Assembly (NCBI GenBank): GCA_017412605.1
Contig: JAFPWY010000009.1
Span: 1-64,000, forward strand
Direction: 5' to 3'
Origin: Fibrobacter sp.
Lineage (GTDB): Bacteria; Fibrobacterota; Fibrobacteria; Fibrobacterales; Fibrobacteraceae
DNA: 64,000 nt
Below the pieces are notes generated by a model. It searched no databases. It was not told the origin of the DNA and worked only from the letters and a program-made list of their open reading frames with translations. A program made the translations under genes and the position numbers. Below are positions 9,501 to 17,638 of this stretch, piece by piece. Numbering within the stretch: position 1 is the stretch's first letter; each line of letters opens with the position of its first letter.

Positions 9501-11326
9501 ACCACTCGCAAGCCTCGAACACGCCGCTGACCATCGGTGTCTACATCAGGTCGCCGCTAAACATCACATCGGCTAACCTGTACGTCAGGGCGTCGAACTC
9601 CATGAGCGAGCAATTCACGACCTACACATTGCAGCATGTCCGCGACAGCCTCTGGACATTCACCATTCCAGCAAACATCGTCGTGGCCCCGGGCCTAGAT
9701 TTCTACGTGACAGCTAGCGATGAGCTCGGGCAGCTGGGTAAGGCCCCGAAGATCACGACCCCGTCCATGGAGCCCTACACCATCTTCATCGACAACGACA
9801 TCCCCAACGTAGAGGTCGCATCCGTTGCGTGCGAAGATTCCACCAAGGACACGAAAACATTCTCATTCCGGCTTAGCGACAGCGACGGTATCGGAAGCGC
9901 AATCCTTTATTTCAGGGATTCCAAGCAAGTCATTTTTGATGCGCTCATTCTTTCCTACTCCGACAAGAACGATACATGGACTGCAGAAATTCCCGCCAAC
10001 GTGCGCGACTACACGAGCATCGACTATTACCTGCGCGTGACAGACCTTACCGGTGCAACCATCCGCTACCCGGGTAAAGAGAACCTGAACACGGACGCAT
10101 GCGAAATCAGGATGGTTATCCCTCCGGAAGATACGGCCAAGACAGATCCGATTCCCGAGGATTCCATATTGCCTCCGTCGCCGCGCGATTCCATCGAATA
10201 TTCGCTCTTCGCCGACACTGCTGAGATATACGACCGGAACCTGGACGGCCGTGCGGACTTCGTCCGCGTCCACTTCAAGGAAGAGAACGACAGCAACATC
10301 ACAAGCATCGACTCCATCTTCTGGAGCTCGAACCAAGGCGAATTGCGCTACGTACCGAAGGGAACTATCAAGAAGAGCAAGAAAGACGGAAAATGGTACG
10401 AGGCCTACATCAACAGCCCCTACAAGTACGGCTTGACCAAGGCCGACACATTGCACAAGCCTTTCCTGAGCTTCACAAGCATCCTTTCCGACAAGGTCGA
10501 GAACGTCAAGCTCTCCGATAAAGTCGGTGCAGTCCCCACGAAAGCAATCAAGTACCCCGGAAAAGTCGGGCTCGAAGAGTACATGGATCCGGACTCGAGA
10601 ATTCCTCCCGACACGCTCATCGTCAGGCTGTCCGAACCCATCACGAACATCGGCAAGGAAAAAGCGTGGAAGGACCTGTTCCGCTATTCAACATCCTGCA
10701 AGGACACCGCTTCACAGCCGCTCAAGCTGAAGGAAGCCCCAAAGATTAACGACAATGGCCAGCAATGGACCCTTATTCTTGAAGATTATTCACTCAAGGC
10801 CGGATACTGCCTGTCCACGAACCCATCAGCCACATACGAAGACCTGGCGGGGAACTCCCTCGGTCGCGGCGGCATCGAAGTCGACGGCAAGGATGGCTCA
10901 ATCTACCTGAGCGAAGTCAAGCCGGTAAAGCCTGTCAGCGGCAAGGGCAAGAATGCAAAATGGATTCCACCCAAAGCTTCCGACTGGGAAGATCTCCCGG
11001 ACTCCATATCGGCTATCAGCGTAAAGACCATGAAGCCCTACAAGGCCGAAGTCTACATTTTTGACGGAATCGGAACGTACGTAACGGACTTTAATCAAAA
11101 GTTCGGCTATGACGACGAGATGGACGACCCGATACGCGGCAACTCCAATGACAAATTCAAGCAAAGTTATCTGCACTGGGACCAGCGTTCCAAACAGGGC
11201 CGTCTAGCCGGTACAGGCGTCTACATCTGGAAGATTAACTTCAAGTTCAAGGACGGCCATAAGGAAACGAGAAACGTCAAAACGGGCATTTACCGTAAAG
11301 GCGACAAGAAAAAGAAGAAAAAATAA
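6545..11326 (+). CDS. Secreted VWA-domain giant protein, paralog 2
   Basis: About 1593 residues from GTG 6545, which has AAAGAGG 5 nt upstream; a TTG at 6512 is in frame but lacks a ribosome site. Order: signal peptide (FIVMILCFLVF); N-terminal domain; beta-sandwich plus InlB-like repeats (GYRFSNW, GYTFKSW); a lead-in typical of VWA proteins (VSVTDKNTGSSFYGL..DFVLTQDG); a VWA domain with MIDAS DQSNSM near 755 and a second metal region FSDGDNN; Ig-like domains; an acidic linker; a calcium-loop-like DRNLDGRADF; a FlgD/gliding-type C-terminal fold (FDGIGTYVTDF...GTGVYIWKI) ending in a lysine run. The fold and lysine tail suggest surface sorting. It has the same domain order as its two neighbours. 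Ligand unknown. Confidence 0.85.
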   Translation: MPAFIVMILCFLVFTTESIANVLIEGDSAPLTASNGDTVSLVARTRLNYGENLIKWEIVSGQGKFIDETADSTGFILSADDVIIRMVTQELPIYELTEQRTKYNFDKNSVRVPRSRSWGGDYGIRFYFDVQESGQYAQISEIDQSIGVFNIGTDSTFKTNDSRTCFNQKCFFTAKANTKHYTYIYASGYPNVFMKDSVFVRLSKTYSISTSHTGEGTVFVDSANKVWAIDSASVTRTYTKVIDNDSVKIYAKAGTNNAFDHWEKVSGSCVIENDQKDTTRIMSIHSDCKVKAVFRAGTVYPISSTPTQYNFVDHIYAKNVSSGAAGVRFLFTAPSAGTYAIVVSSKATQDSAKYIRYTATDYKTASVTERFLGTYSETLTLTAGQEVAIVIANTGKDANPFYINYATQAYKITLSSDGNGHVLPAGGYTTAYTGSRYSISAEASSGYRFSNWQTVSGTPTIEDANDPYTFVTIKDNVELKAQFKSSAIYTLSNKKQTFNFLQNYYSESTHSEIRFTWTPPDTNSYAFQIAPSGDINGIFKEYDGDKTFTTTSSESSFSEASSFIFRGTPGVPLYWVIRDSSNNIPNTSFSVWISSPYILNIKSATEGATNPSGKVYTSPGVKNIITAWPHGGYTFKSWVDIDGDMTITDPQSSRTTVILKDSVCTIKATFKVDKAAEPSLNISKLDISNYPEICAQVSVTDKNTGSSFYGLVSDDFVLTQDGEQLQPQVTSINNVTGVSVVIVVDQSNSMQTNKRMDKAKDAIRSFVNNMGPYDRTAIVGFVGNVYVKDPSPTASDTAKIKVDSTIVHQAMTSNKTLLLNSIDGIKAVGGSTNIITGTYIGVQQIVNETNATAVIVFSDGDNNSGTTNLNDVINLAQQKNTPIYSIGLETNTKYPLENLATSTGGTFSLASDASELGGLYAAIRDNVMSQYVVCFQTPDTTQNGETHDVVIGMTFNKIKTSDTAQWDEKAIPPIITLTEDTWDLINHSQASNTPLTIGVYIRSPLNITSANLYVRASNSMSEQFTTYTLQHVRDSLWTFTIPANIVVAPGLDFYVTASDELGQLGKAPKITTPSMEPYTIFIDNDIPNVEVASVACEDSTKDTKTFSFRLSDSDGIGSAILYFRDSKQVIFDALILSYSDKNDTWTAEIPANVRDYTSIDYYLRVTDLTGATIRYPGKENLNTDACEIRMVIPPEDTAKTDPIPEDSILPPSPRDSIEYSLFADTAEIYDRNLDGRADFVRVHFKEENDSNITSIDSIFWSSNQGELRYVPKGTIKKSKKDGKWYEAYINSPYKYGLTKADTLHKPFLSFTSILSDKVENVKLSDKVGAVPTKAIKYPGKVGLEEYMDPDSRIPPDTLIVRLSEPITNIGKEKAWKDLFRYSTSCKDTASQPLKLKEAPKINDNGQQWTLILEDYSLKAGYCLSTNPSATYEDLAGNSLGRGGIEVDGKDGSIYLSEVKPVKPVSGKGKNAKWIPPKASDWEDLPDSISAISVKTMKPYKAEVYIFDGIGTYVTDFNQKFGYDDEMDDPIRGNSNDKFKQSYLHWDQRSKQGRLAGTGVYIWKINFKFKDGHKETRNVKTGIYRKGDKKKKKK

Positions 11327-11351
11327 GGCATTTTCGCCATTCTTTTGGGCA

Positions 11352-11387
11352 AAGCACTGGGCAAAAAGAGGTCCGGTGCTTTTTTTT
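11352..11387 (+). terminator. Intrinsic terminator between VWA paralogs
   Basis: Stem AAGCACTGG/CCGGTGCTT (11352-11360 with 11373-11381, one G-U pair) followed by a T run. The two tandem VWA genes are therefore probably separate transcripts. Confidence 0.85.
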
Positions 11388-11462
11388 GTTCTTTTTGTAC
11401 AAAATAAGTATATATTCTTATTGGGCTAAACAATTTTCCATTTGTTTTTGAGAGGGGTGAGG

Positions 11463-14400
11463 GTGTTTGTCTTTTTCATACTATTTCTATGTTCCCTGGT
11501 CATGGCCGCAGGAGCCAACGCAGCCACAGTCACAATTGAAGGTGACAAGACCACCCATGAAGTTGCCATCGGAGATACACTATCAATCTCGACGTCGAAC
11601 ATCCTCAAAATAGGGGAAAACTTCGTCAAATGGGAGATTGTCTCGGGAACCGGACGTATCATTAACGAAACGGCTACTGCTACTGGATTTATCCCATCGT
11701 CCAATTCCGTAACCTTGAGACTGGTTACTCGGGCAATGCCTCCCCATAAAATAAGCGAAACCGTGTCCACGTTTCAATTGTACGAAAATAGCGTCCTCGG
11801 CATGTATAGCCGTTATGGCACGAACGTGTACTTCACCGCCACAGAAACCGGCACATACATAATCAACTACAAACTAAAAAATTCTCCCGGTATTTACACC
11901 TGCACCGACAGCACTGCACTTTCTTGCAGGGAATCGCTCACATCATGCGCAAATTCGAAATGCACGATCTCGGCAAATGCAGGCGAAACCAAATATTTCC
12001 TTTTTTGGTATTTAAACTATCCAGACATGCCTTTGACCGATTCCATAAAAATCTGGTTAACCAAGACCAACTCCGTATCCATCGCCGCTTCAGAAAATGG
12101 AACCGCGTATATCGATTCCGCACAAAAGAAATTTACTGTTCGTCGAGGACTTTTTGAAACAGACTCCGTGACCATCGTACCAACCCCCGGTGCAGACCAT
12201 ATTTTCGACCATTGGGAAGTTGTCTCCGGCACCTGTTCCATCCGGAATAGCAAAAAAGATACAACAACCGTATATAGCATAAAAACGAGTTGCCAAGTCA
12301 AAGCCGTTTTCGGTCCGGGAAAAATCTACGATATCACGAGCACACCAACAAAGTACAATTTCAACGAGCACTTGTACGCAAACTCAGTCACCCATGGCCG
12401 AGTCGGCGTACGGTTCACCTTCAAGGCTCCCAGCAGCGGCACATACGCCATTGTCTTGTCAAATTCATTAGCACAAGATACCATGAACTACATTCGTTAC
12501 ACATCTAGCGACTACACTACGGAAGCCCTATCAAAAAAGGTATGTGGGACCGGCTCCGAATCCCTAACACTCACAGCAGGCCAAACCGCCTATATTATTG
12601 TCAATTCAGATCGCAATGCCCCAACAGATTTCTATATCAGCTATGCAACACAGACATACCGCCTCACGTTGAATTCAGACGGGAAAGGGACTGTCAGTCC
12701 GAATGGAGGCTATTCGGCGGCCTACGCAGGCGCAAAGATTTCCATCAAAGCAACAGGAAACACGGGTTACCGCTTTTCCAACTGGCAGATTATATCGGGT
12801 TCGCCGGTAATTGAAGATAACGAACAAGCCTACACATATGCAGTCATCAACGGTGATGCCGAAATTAAAGCCATATTCAAGCCAGTCAGCATAAACACTC
12901 TTTCCTTGGCAAAGCAGGAGTTCAACTTTTCGAAGGACTATTATCATGAACAAAGCGCCGCAACAACGCGCTTTACCTGGACGCCGACCGATACATCCAC
13001 CTATTGCATTCGAATTGAACCCATTGATGAAGTTTTCGGGTATTTCAGTGATTATGGGAACGACAGTTCATTTACAACAACCATTAATGGTGGCATGATA
13101 ACGGGAGCAATCGATTTCTATTTCAAGGGTGAACCAGGCAAACCACACTACTGGTCAATCATGTCATATACAAAAGAGGTCTTTCCTGATGTAAGGTACA
13201 ATGTGTGGGTTTCCATTCCGTACTCGATTGAAGTTCTAGCCACAAAGGGTGGCTCCACCAATCCGTCCGGGAAGACGAACTACCGCATCGGGGAAACAAG
13301 TCAATTGACCGCATGGCCCCATGGCGGTTACAAGTTCGATTCCTGGGAGGTCGTCAAGGGCAAAGTCGACCTTTCGTCCAAAAAAGACGCCAATATTATA
13401 GCCACCCCAAGCGACTCGATATGCGTCGTAAAAGCAAAATTTATAGAAGACACTTCCGCCATACCGGTGTTAGACATTTTACAACTCGACTTAGGCAACT
13501 ACCCCCAAATCTGCACACAAGTTTCCGTTACAGACAAAAATACAGGGCTTTCATTCTATGGGCTCGAACCAAGCGACCTTACCCTGACCCAAGACGGGAA
13601 CGAAATCAAGACACAAGTTACGGGCATCAAGACGGTCATGGGAATATCCGTGGTCATCGTTGTCGACGAAAGTTCTTCGATGCTAACAAACAACCGTGCT
13701 GAAAAAGCAAAGGATGCCATCCGTTCGTTCATCAACGAAATGGGGCCATATGACAAAGTCGCCATAGTCGGGTTCGTCGGGAACAAGGACTCGACCGTAG
13801 TCCGCCAAGCCATGACATCGAACAAGACTCAGCTTCTGAGCGCCGTGAATACCATTACAACCAGCGGAAGCTCAACAAACATCATCTCGGGAGCTTATGC
13901 AGCCTTGCAGCAAATAACGAACGAGAGCAATGCGACCGCAGTCATTCTTTTTTCGGACGGAGATAACAACGACGGTACAATCAAGCAAGAAAGCGTCATA
14001 AACCTTGCAAAGTCGAAAAAGACGAGTATCTATACGATTGGCCTAGAAACCAACACGAGAAATCCCTTGGAAGCCCTAGCCAAGGGGACCGGAGGTATAT
14101 TCACCTTTGCCAAAGATGCTAGCGAACTGGGAGGCATCTACACGGCAATACGCGGCAATGTTGCAGAGCAGTACATGGTCTGCTACGAGTCGCCGGACAA
14201 GACCCTGAACGGCGAAACGCACAACGTCGTAATCTCAATGACATTCAACAAAAAGACCACCAAGGATTCCGTCCAATGGAACGAGGCGGCACTCCCGCCA
14301 ACAATTACACTCACGGAAGACACGTGGAAACTGATAGACAAGACCCAAAACGCAAACACACCGCTCACAATCAGCGTTTACATCACATCCATGCTCGACG

Positions 14401-16166
14401 TTGCCTCTGCGACCCTTTTCCTACGTGAAGGTGGCTCTACGGACGGTCAATTCACGAGCAAAACGATGAAACACGTCCGCGACAGTCTCTGGGAATTTAC
14501 CGTTCCTGCAAATCTTGTCACAAAACCGAGTCTGGAATTCTACGTCACCGCAACAGATACTGCTGGGCAAACCGGGAAGTCCCCAAGAATACCGACCCCG
14601 GGCAAGGAGCCCTACACGATATTTATCGACAACGACATTCCTGTTGTCGAGACAGTTTCCATAGCCTGCGAAGATTCCACGACGGACATCAAGACCTTTA
14701 CCTTCCGGCTTACCGACAACAACGGAATCAGCAGCGCAACAATCCACTACAAGGATTCCCACGCCATCATCTATCAGGAGCACCCCCTCGCCTACTCCAC
14801 CCAGAACGACACATGGACCGCAAATTTTTCAGCGGGTGTAACGCAATTTTCCGGCATAGACTATTACCTGCGCGTCACGGACTCCTTGGGATCAACCGTC
14901 CGTTACCTGAGCAATGGATTCTCCACCACGGACGCATGTGAAATCACGGCAGTGCTCCCCCCAGAAGACTCAACCGTAACGGATTCGACCCTATCGGATT
15001 CAATTCCCGAAGACACTATCACAAATACATGGCGCGATTCCATTGTCTACTCGCTCATCGCCGACACAGCCGAGATGTACGACAAGGACCTGGACGGCAA
15101 GGCGGATTTCGTCCGCATCCATTTCAAGGAAGAACGAGACGACAATATCACAAGCATCGACTCCATATTCTGGAATTCCAACCGCGGCGAATGGCGCTAC
15201 GTTCCGCAAGGAACAATCAGGAAAAACCGCGACGACGGGAAATGGGTCGAGGCAAAAATCAACACTCCCTACAGATACGGCCTAACCAAGGCTGATACCG
15301 TTCGCAAACCGTTCCTTGGCTTCACGACAATCCATTCCGACAAGATGGAATACGTGATGCTCACCGACAAAGTTGGTGCAGTTCCCCAAAAAGCAACAAT
15401 TTTCCCCGGGAAAGTCGGTCTCAAGGAATATATGGATCCGGAGGCGAAAACACCTCCCGACACGCTCATCATCATCATGTCCGAGCCCATCAAGAATATC
15501 GGCAACGAGAAGGCATGGAAAGACCTGTTCCGCTATTCCGCATCTTGCAAGGACACGGCCTCGCAGCCAATCAACCTGAATGAAGACCCGCAAATTCACG
15601 ACAATGGCCAACAATGGAAACTGATAATCGAAAACTATTCCCTCAAAGCCGGTTTCTGCTTGTTCACCGATCCCTCGGCCACATACGAGGATCTCGCAGG
15701 TAACACCCCCGGGCGCGGAGGCATTGAAATCGATGGAAAAGAAAACTCGCTGTACCTCAGCGAAGTCAAGCCCGTGCTCGCCATCAGCGGAATAGGCCAT
15801 GCCGAGTGGATTCCGCCCGAAGGATCCGACTGGGAAGATCTTCCGGACACCCTGTCCGCCATCAGCGTAAAAGCCTTGTCCCCCTACACAGCCGAAGTCT
15901 ACATCTTCGACGGAATCGCTTCCTACGTGACAAATTTCAAGCAGAAATTCGGTTATGACGGGGAAATGGACGATCCGGCTCGAGCAAATCCAGACAATCG
16001 ATCCAAACTCGGATTCCTGCATTGGAACCAGCGTTCAGACAAAGGCCGCCGTGTAGGCACCGGAATCTACATCTGGAAAATCTTTTTCAAGTTCGAGGAC
16101 GGCCACAAGGAAACGCGGGTCGTCAAGACCGGCATTTACCGCAAAGGCAAAAAGAAGAAGAAATAA
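11463..16166 (+). CDS. Secreted VWA-domain giant protein, paralog 3
   Basis: About 1567 residues from GTG 11463 (AGAGG 7 nt upstream). TTG 11442 and GTG 11457 are in-frame alternatives. Signal peptide VFFILFLCSLVMAAGANA, then the same order as the gene at 6545: N-terminal domain, beta-sandwich/InlB-like repeats, VSVTDKNTGLSFYGL lead-in, VWA MIDAS DESSSM, Ig-like domains, linker, DKDLDGKADF loop, FlgD-like C-terminal fold, lysine tail. Near-identical stretches (IKWEIVSG, AKDAIRSF, MGPYD, PYTIFIDNDIP) show a fairly recent duplication. It lacks a short insert present after VGFVGN in the gene at 6545. It converges on the next gene with 9 nt between stops. Confidence 0.85.
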   Translation: MFVFFILFLCSLVMAAGANAATVTIEGDKTTHEVAIGDTLSISTSNILKIGENFVKWEIVSGTGRIINETATATGFIPSSNSVTLRLVTRAMPPHKISETVSTFQLYENSVLGMYSRYGTNVYFTATETGTYIINYKLKNSPGIYTCTDSTALSCRESLTSCANSKCTISANAGETKYFLFWYLNYPDMPLTDSIKIWLTKTNSVSIAASENGTAYIDSAQKKFTVRRGLFETDSVTIVPTPGADHIFDHWEVVSGTCSIRNSKKDTTTVYSIKTSCQVKAVFGPGKIYDITSTPTKYNFNEHLYANSVTHGRVGVRFTFKAPSSGTYAIVLSNSLAQDTMNYIRYTSSDYTTEALSKKVCGTGSESLTLTAGQTAYIIVNSDRNAPTDFYISYATQTYRLTLNSDGKGTVSPNGGYSAAYAGAKISIKATGNTGYRFSNWQIISGSPVIEDNEQAYTYAVINGDAEIKAIFKPVSINTLSLAKQEFNFSKDYYHEQSAATTRFTWTPTDTSTYCIRIEPIDEVFGYFSDYGNDSSFTTTINGGMITGAIDFYFKGEPGKPHYWSIMSYTKEVFPDVRYNVWVSIPYSIEVLATKGGSTNPSGKTNYRIGETSQLTAWPHGGYKFDSWEVVKGKVDLSSKKDANIIATPSDSICVVKAKFIEDTSAIPVLDILQLDLGNYPQICTQVSVTDKNTGLSFYGLEPSDLTLTQDGNEIKTQVTGIKTVMGISVVIVVDESSSMLTNNRAEKAKDAIRSFINEMGPYDKVAIVGFVGNKDSTVVRQAMTSNKTQLLSAVNTITTSGSSTNIISGAYAALQQITNESNATAVILFSDGDNNDGTIKQESVINLAKSKKTSIYTIGLETNTRNPLEALAKGTGGIFTFAKDASELGGIYTAIRGNVAEQYMVCYESPDKTLNGETHNVVISMTFNKKTTKDSVQWNEAALPPTITLTEDTWKLIDKTQNANTPLTISVYITSMLDVASATLFLREGGSTDGQFTSKTMKHVRDSLWEFTVPANLVTKPSLEFYVTATDTAGQTGKSPRIPTPGKEPYTIFIDNDIPVVETVSIACEDSTTDIKTFTFRLTDNNGISSATIHYKDSHAIIYQEHPLAYSTQNDTWTANFSAGVTQFSGIDYYLRVTDSLGSTVRYLSNGFSTTDACEITAVLPPEDSTVTDSTLSDSIPEDTITNTWRDSIVYSLIADTAEMYDKDLDGKADFVRIHFKEERDDNITSIDSIFWNSNRGEWRYVPQGTIRKNRDDGKWVEAKINTPYRYGLTKADTVRKPFLGFTTIHSDKMEYVMLTDKVGAVPQKATIFPGKVGLKEYMDPEAKTPPDTLIIIMSEPIKNIGNEKAWKDLFRYSASCKDTASQPINLNEDPQIHDNGQQWKLIIENYSLKAGFCLFTDPSATYEDLAGNTPGRGGIEIDGKENSLYLSEVKPVLAISGIGHAEWIPPEGSDWEDLPDTLSAISVKALSPYTAEVYIFDGIASYVTNFKQKFGYDGEMDDPARANPDNRSKLGFLHWNQRSDKGRRVGTGIYIWKIFFKFEDGHKETRVVKTGIYRKGKKKKK

Positions 16167-16175
16167 TCGAAGGAC

Positions 16176-16790
16176 CTAGTCGGAGGTCTGCTTGTAGATC
16201 TTGTCGCGAGAAACTTCGATGTTCATCGCCAGCATGATTCCGATACGGAACGAAGACACCCTGAACTTGATGTCGTCATCCGTAAAGGACTTTTGCATGG
16301 AAGAATAATCGACACTGGCTTCCAGCGTAAATCCTAAAGGAAAGACAACGCCTACGCCGCAATTAGCAAAATAGTTGAACGGGCGTTCCCACCAGCTCGA
16401 CTCCACCGAGACCGGAGCAAGATAGCCACCTTTCACAGACAGATACGGAGAGACAAAGCTTTCTCTCTTTATTCGGCCAAACGAAAGCACAGCCCACAAG
16501 GGAATTGAAGGAGGCGTCGCTTCCGTACCATCACTCCGCTGCGCACTGCGAAAGCCCATGCCCATGCCATAGCGCATTGAACTGAACTCAGCCGAGAACA
16601 AAGCCTCGATACCGGCCTCGATGATAAAATCGGATTCCCATTCCTGTTCCGAGGACACATCCATTGAATCCCTGGAAACAGTAATATCGGTCGGTAAATA
16701 GAACTGTGTGAATGGTTTCAAGTCAAAAGAATGAGCGAAACCAATCAGGCAAAAACTGACCAAGACAAATAAAAATTTTTTTAGGGACAA
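16176..16790 (-). CDS. Probable outer-membrane beta-barrel protein
   Basis: 204 residues with a clear signal peptide (KKFLFVLVSFCLIGFAHS). The mature part alternates polar and hydrophobic residues in short strands (YGMGMGFRSA, PLWAVLSFGRI, SPYLSVKGGYLAPV, NCGVGVVFPLGFTLEASVDY), the pattern of a small outer-membrane barrel. It lacks a terminal aromatic residue. No enzymatic motif and no recognised family; function unknown. Confidence 0.65.
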   Translation of the reverse strand: MSLKKFLFVLVSFCLIGFAHSFDLKPFTQFYLPTDITVSRDSMDVSSEQEWESDFIIEAGIEALFSAEFSSMRYGMGMGFRSAQRSDGTEATPPSIPLWAVLSFGRIKRESFVSPYLSVKGGYLAPVSVESSWWERPFNYFANCGVGVVFPLGFTLEASVDYSSMQKSFTDDDIKFRVSSFRIGIMLAMNIEVSRDKIYKQTSD

Positions 16791-16888
16791 ATTTAATCCT
16801 CCGGTTCACACATAAAATAAAAAAAGATTTCAATTAAAAGCAAGATAAATAAAAAATATATCGCGAATCCGCTTGTTCTAAAAAGTTT

Positions 16889-17515
16889 TTACAACGGAGC
16901 GCTGCCGCAGGTCCGGTTTAGCTTGACAAAAGCGTTTACCGGGTCCGCATAATTCCAAATTCCTCCAAGGCTAGCAACTCCGGCAGGGGCAAACCTACGG
17001 AAGTCCTCCAAGGAATCCACATCCACGCCGCCACCCAAGATAAGCGCAGGCGGACAATTGCCCCAGCATTCCATTTTACTGATCTTTTCGACAAAGTCCA
17101 ATCCAAGGGTTTCTGCAGGCCCCAGCGCAGACAGCGGCTGGAATACCGGTCCCACCAGCACACCGGAAACCCAGTCCGGCAATGCGGCATATTCATCGAC
17201 ACTCGAGACCCTGGCAATGCAGTTTATACGTTTCAAGCGTTCAGGAACATCGCCCATAAGCAGCCGGGCATCACAAACGCATCCACGAAGATCGAGCCGT
17301 TCAGCCATATCAGGCGTACCGGACAGCCAAATGCGGTCTCGGCACTCCATCGGGAGTCCAAGCAACCAGCGTTCGTATTCATCGGTTCTGGCAAATCCAT
17401 CGGACCTTGTGCGTTTATCCAAAATCAGCCGCGTAAGCCCACGACGGAACATTTCCTCGATGTCGTCATATTCCGAGGCGAAATCATCCGGAGATGTAAT
17501 TACCCATAGCCGCAT
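16889..17515 (-). CDS. ThiE/TenI-like protein
   Basis: About 208 residues from ATG 17515 (MRLWVITSPDDF); an ATG at 17539 would add eight residues. The N-terminus, LVGPVFQPLSALGPAETLGLDFV (like the PVF.T.SK....LG motif) and ILGGGVDVDSLEDF (GG-V/I phosphate-binding motif) follow the TIM-barrel thiamine phosphate synthase/TenI pattern. The usual VHLGQ-D substrate segment is not recognisable (CVCDARLLMGD there), and no thiamine gene is next to it. It could be a TenI-like protein without synthase activity. Moderately sure of the fold, unsure of the reaction. Confidence 0.6.
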   Translation of the reverse strand: MRLWVITSPDDFASEYDDIEEMFRRGLTRLILDKRTRSDGFARTDEYERWLLGLPMECRDRIWLSGTPDMAERLDLRGCVCDARLLMGDVPERLKRINCIARVSSVDEYAALPDWVSGVLVGPVFQPLSALGPAETLGLDFVEKISKMECWGNCPPALILGGGVDVDSLEDFRRFAPAGVASLGGIWNYADPVNAFVKLNRTCGSAPL

Positions 17516-17638
17516 AAGCAAAATATAACAAAGATACAAGTTTCAACCGATAAATCGAGAAAATAACACAAGGCGACCCCTAAAATTAATTTGTCAAATA
17601 AAATCGAAGCAGGAGTGGTTATCGAAAGGATGGAGAGA

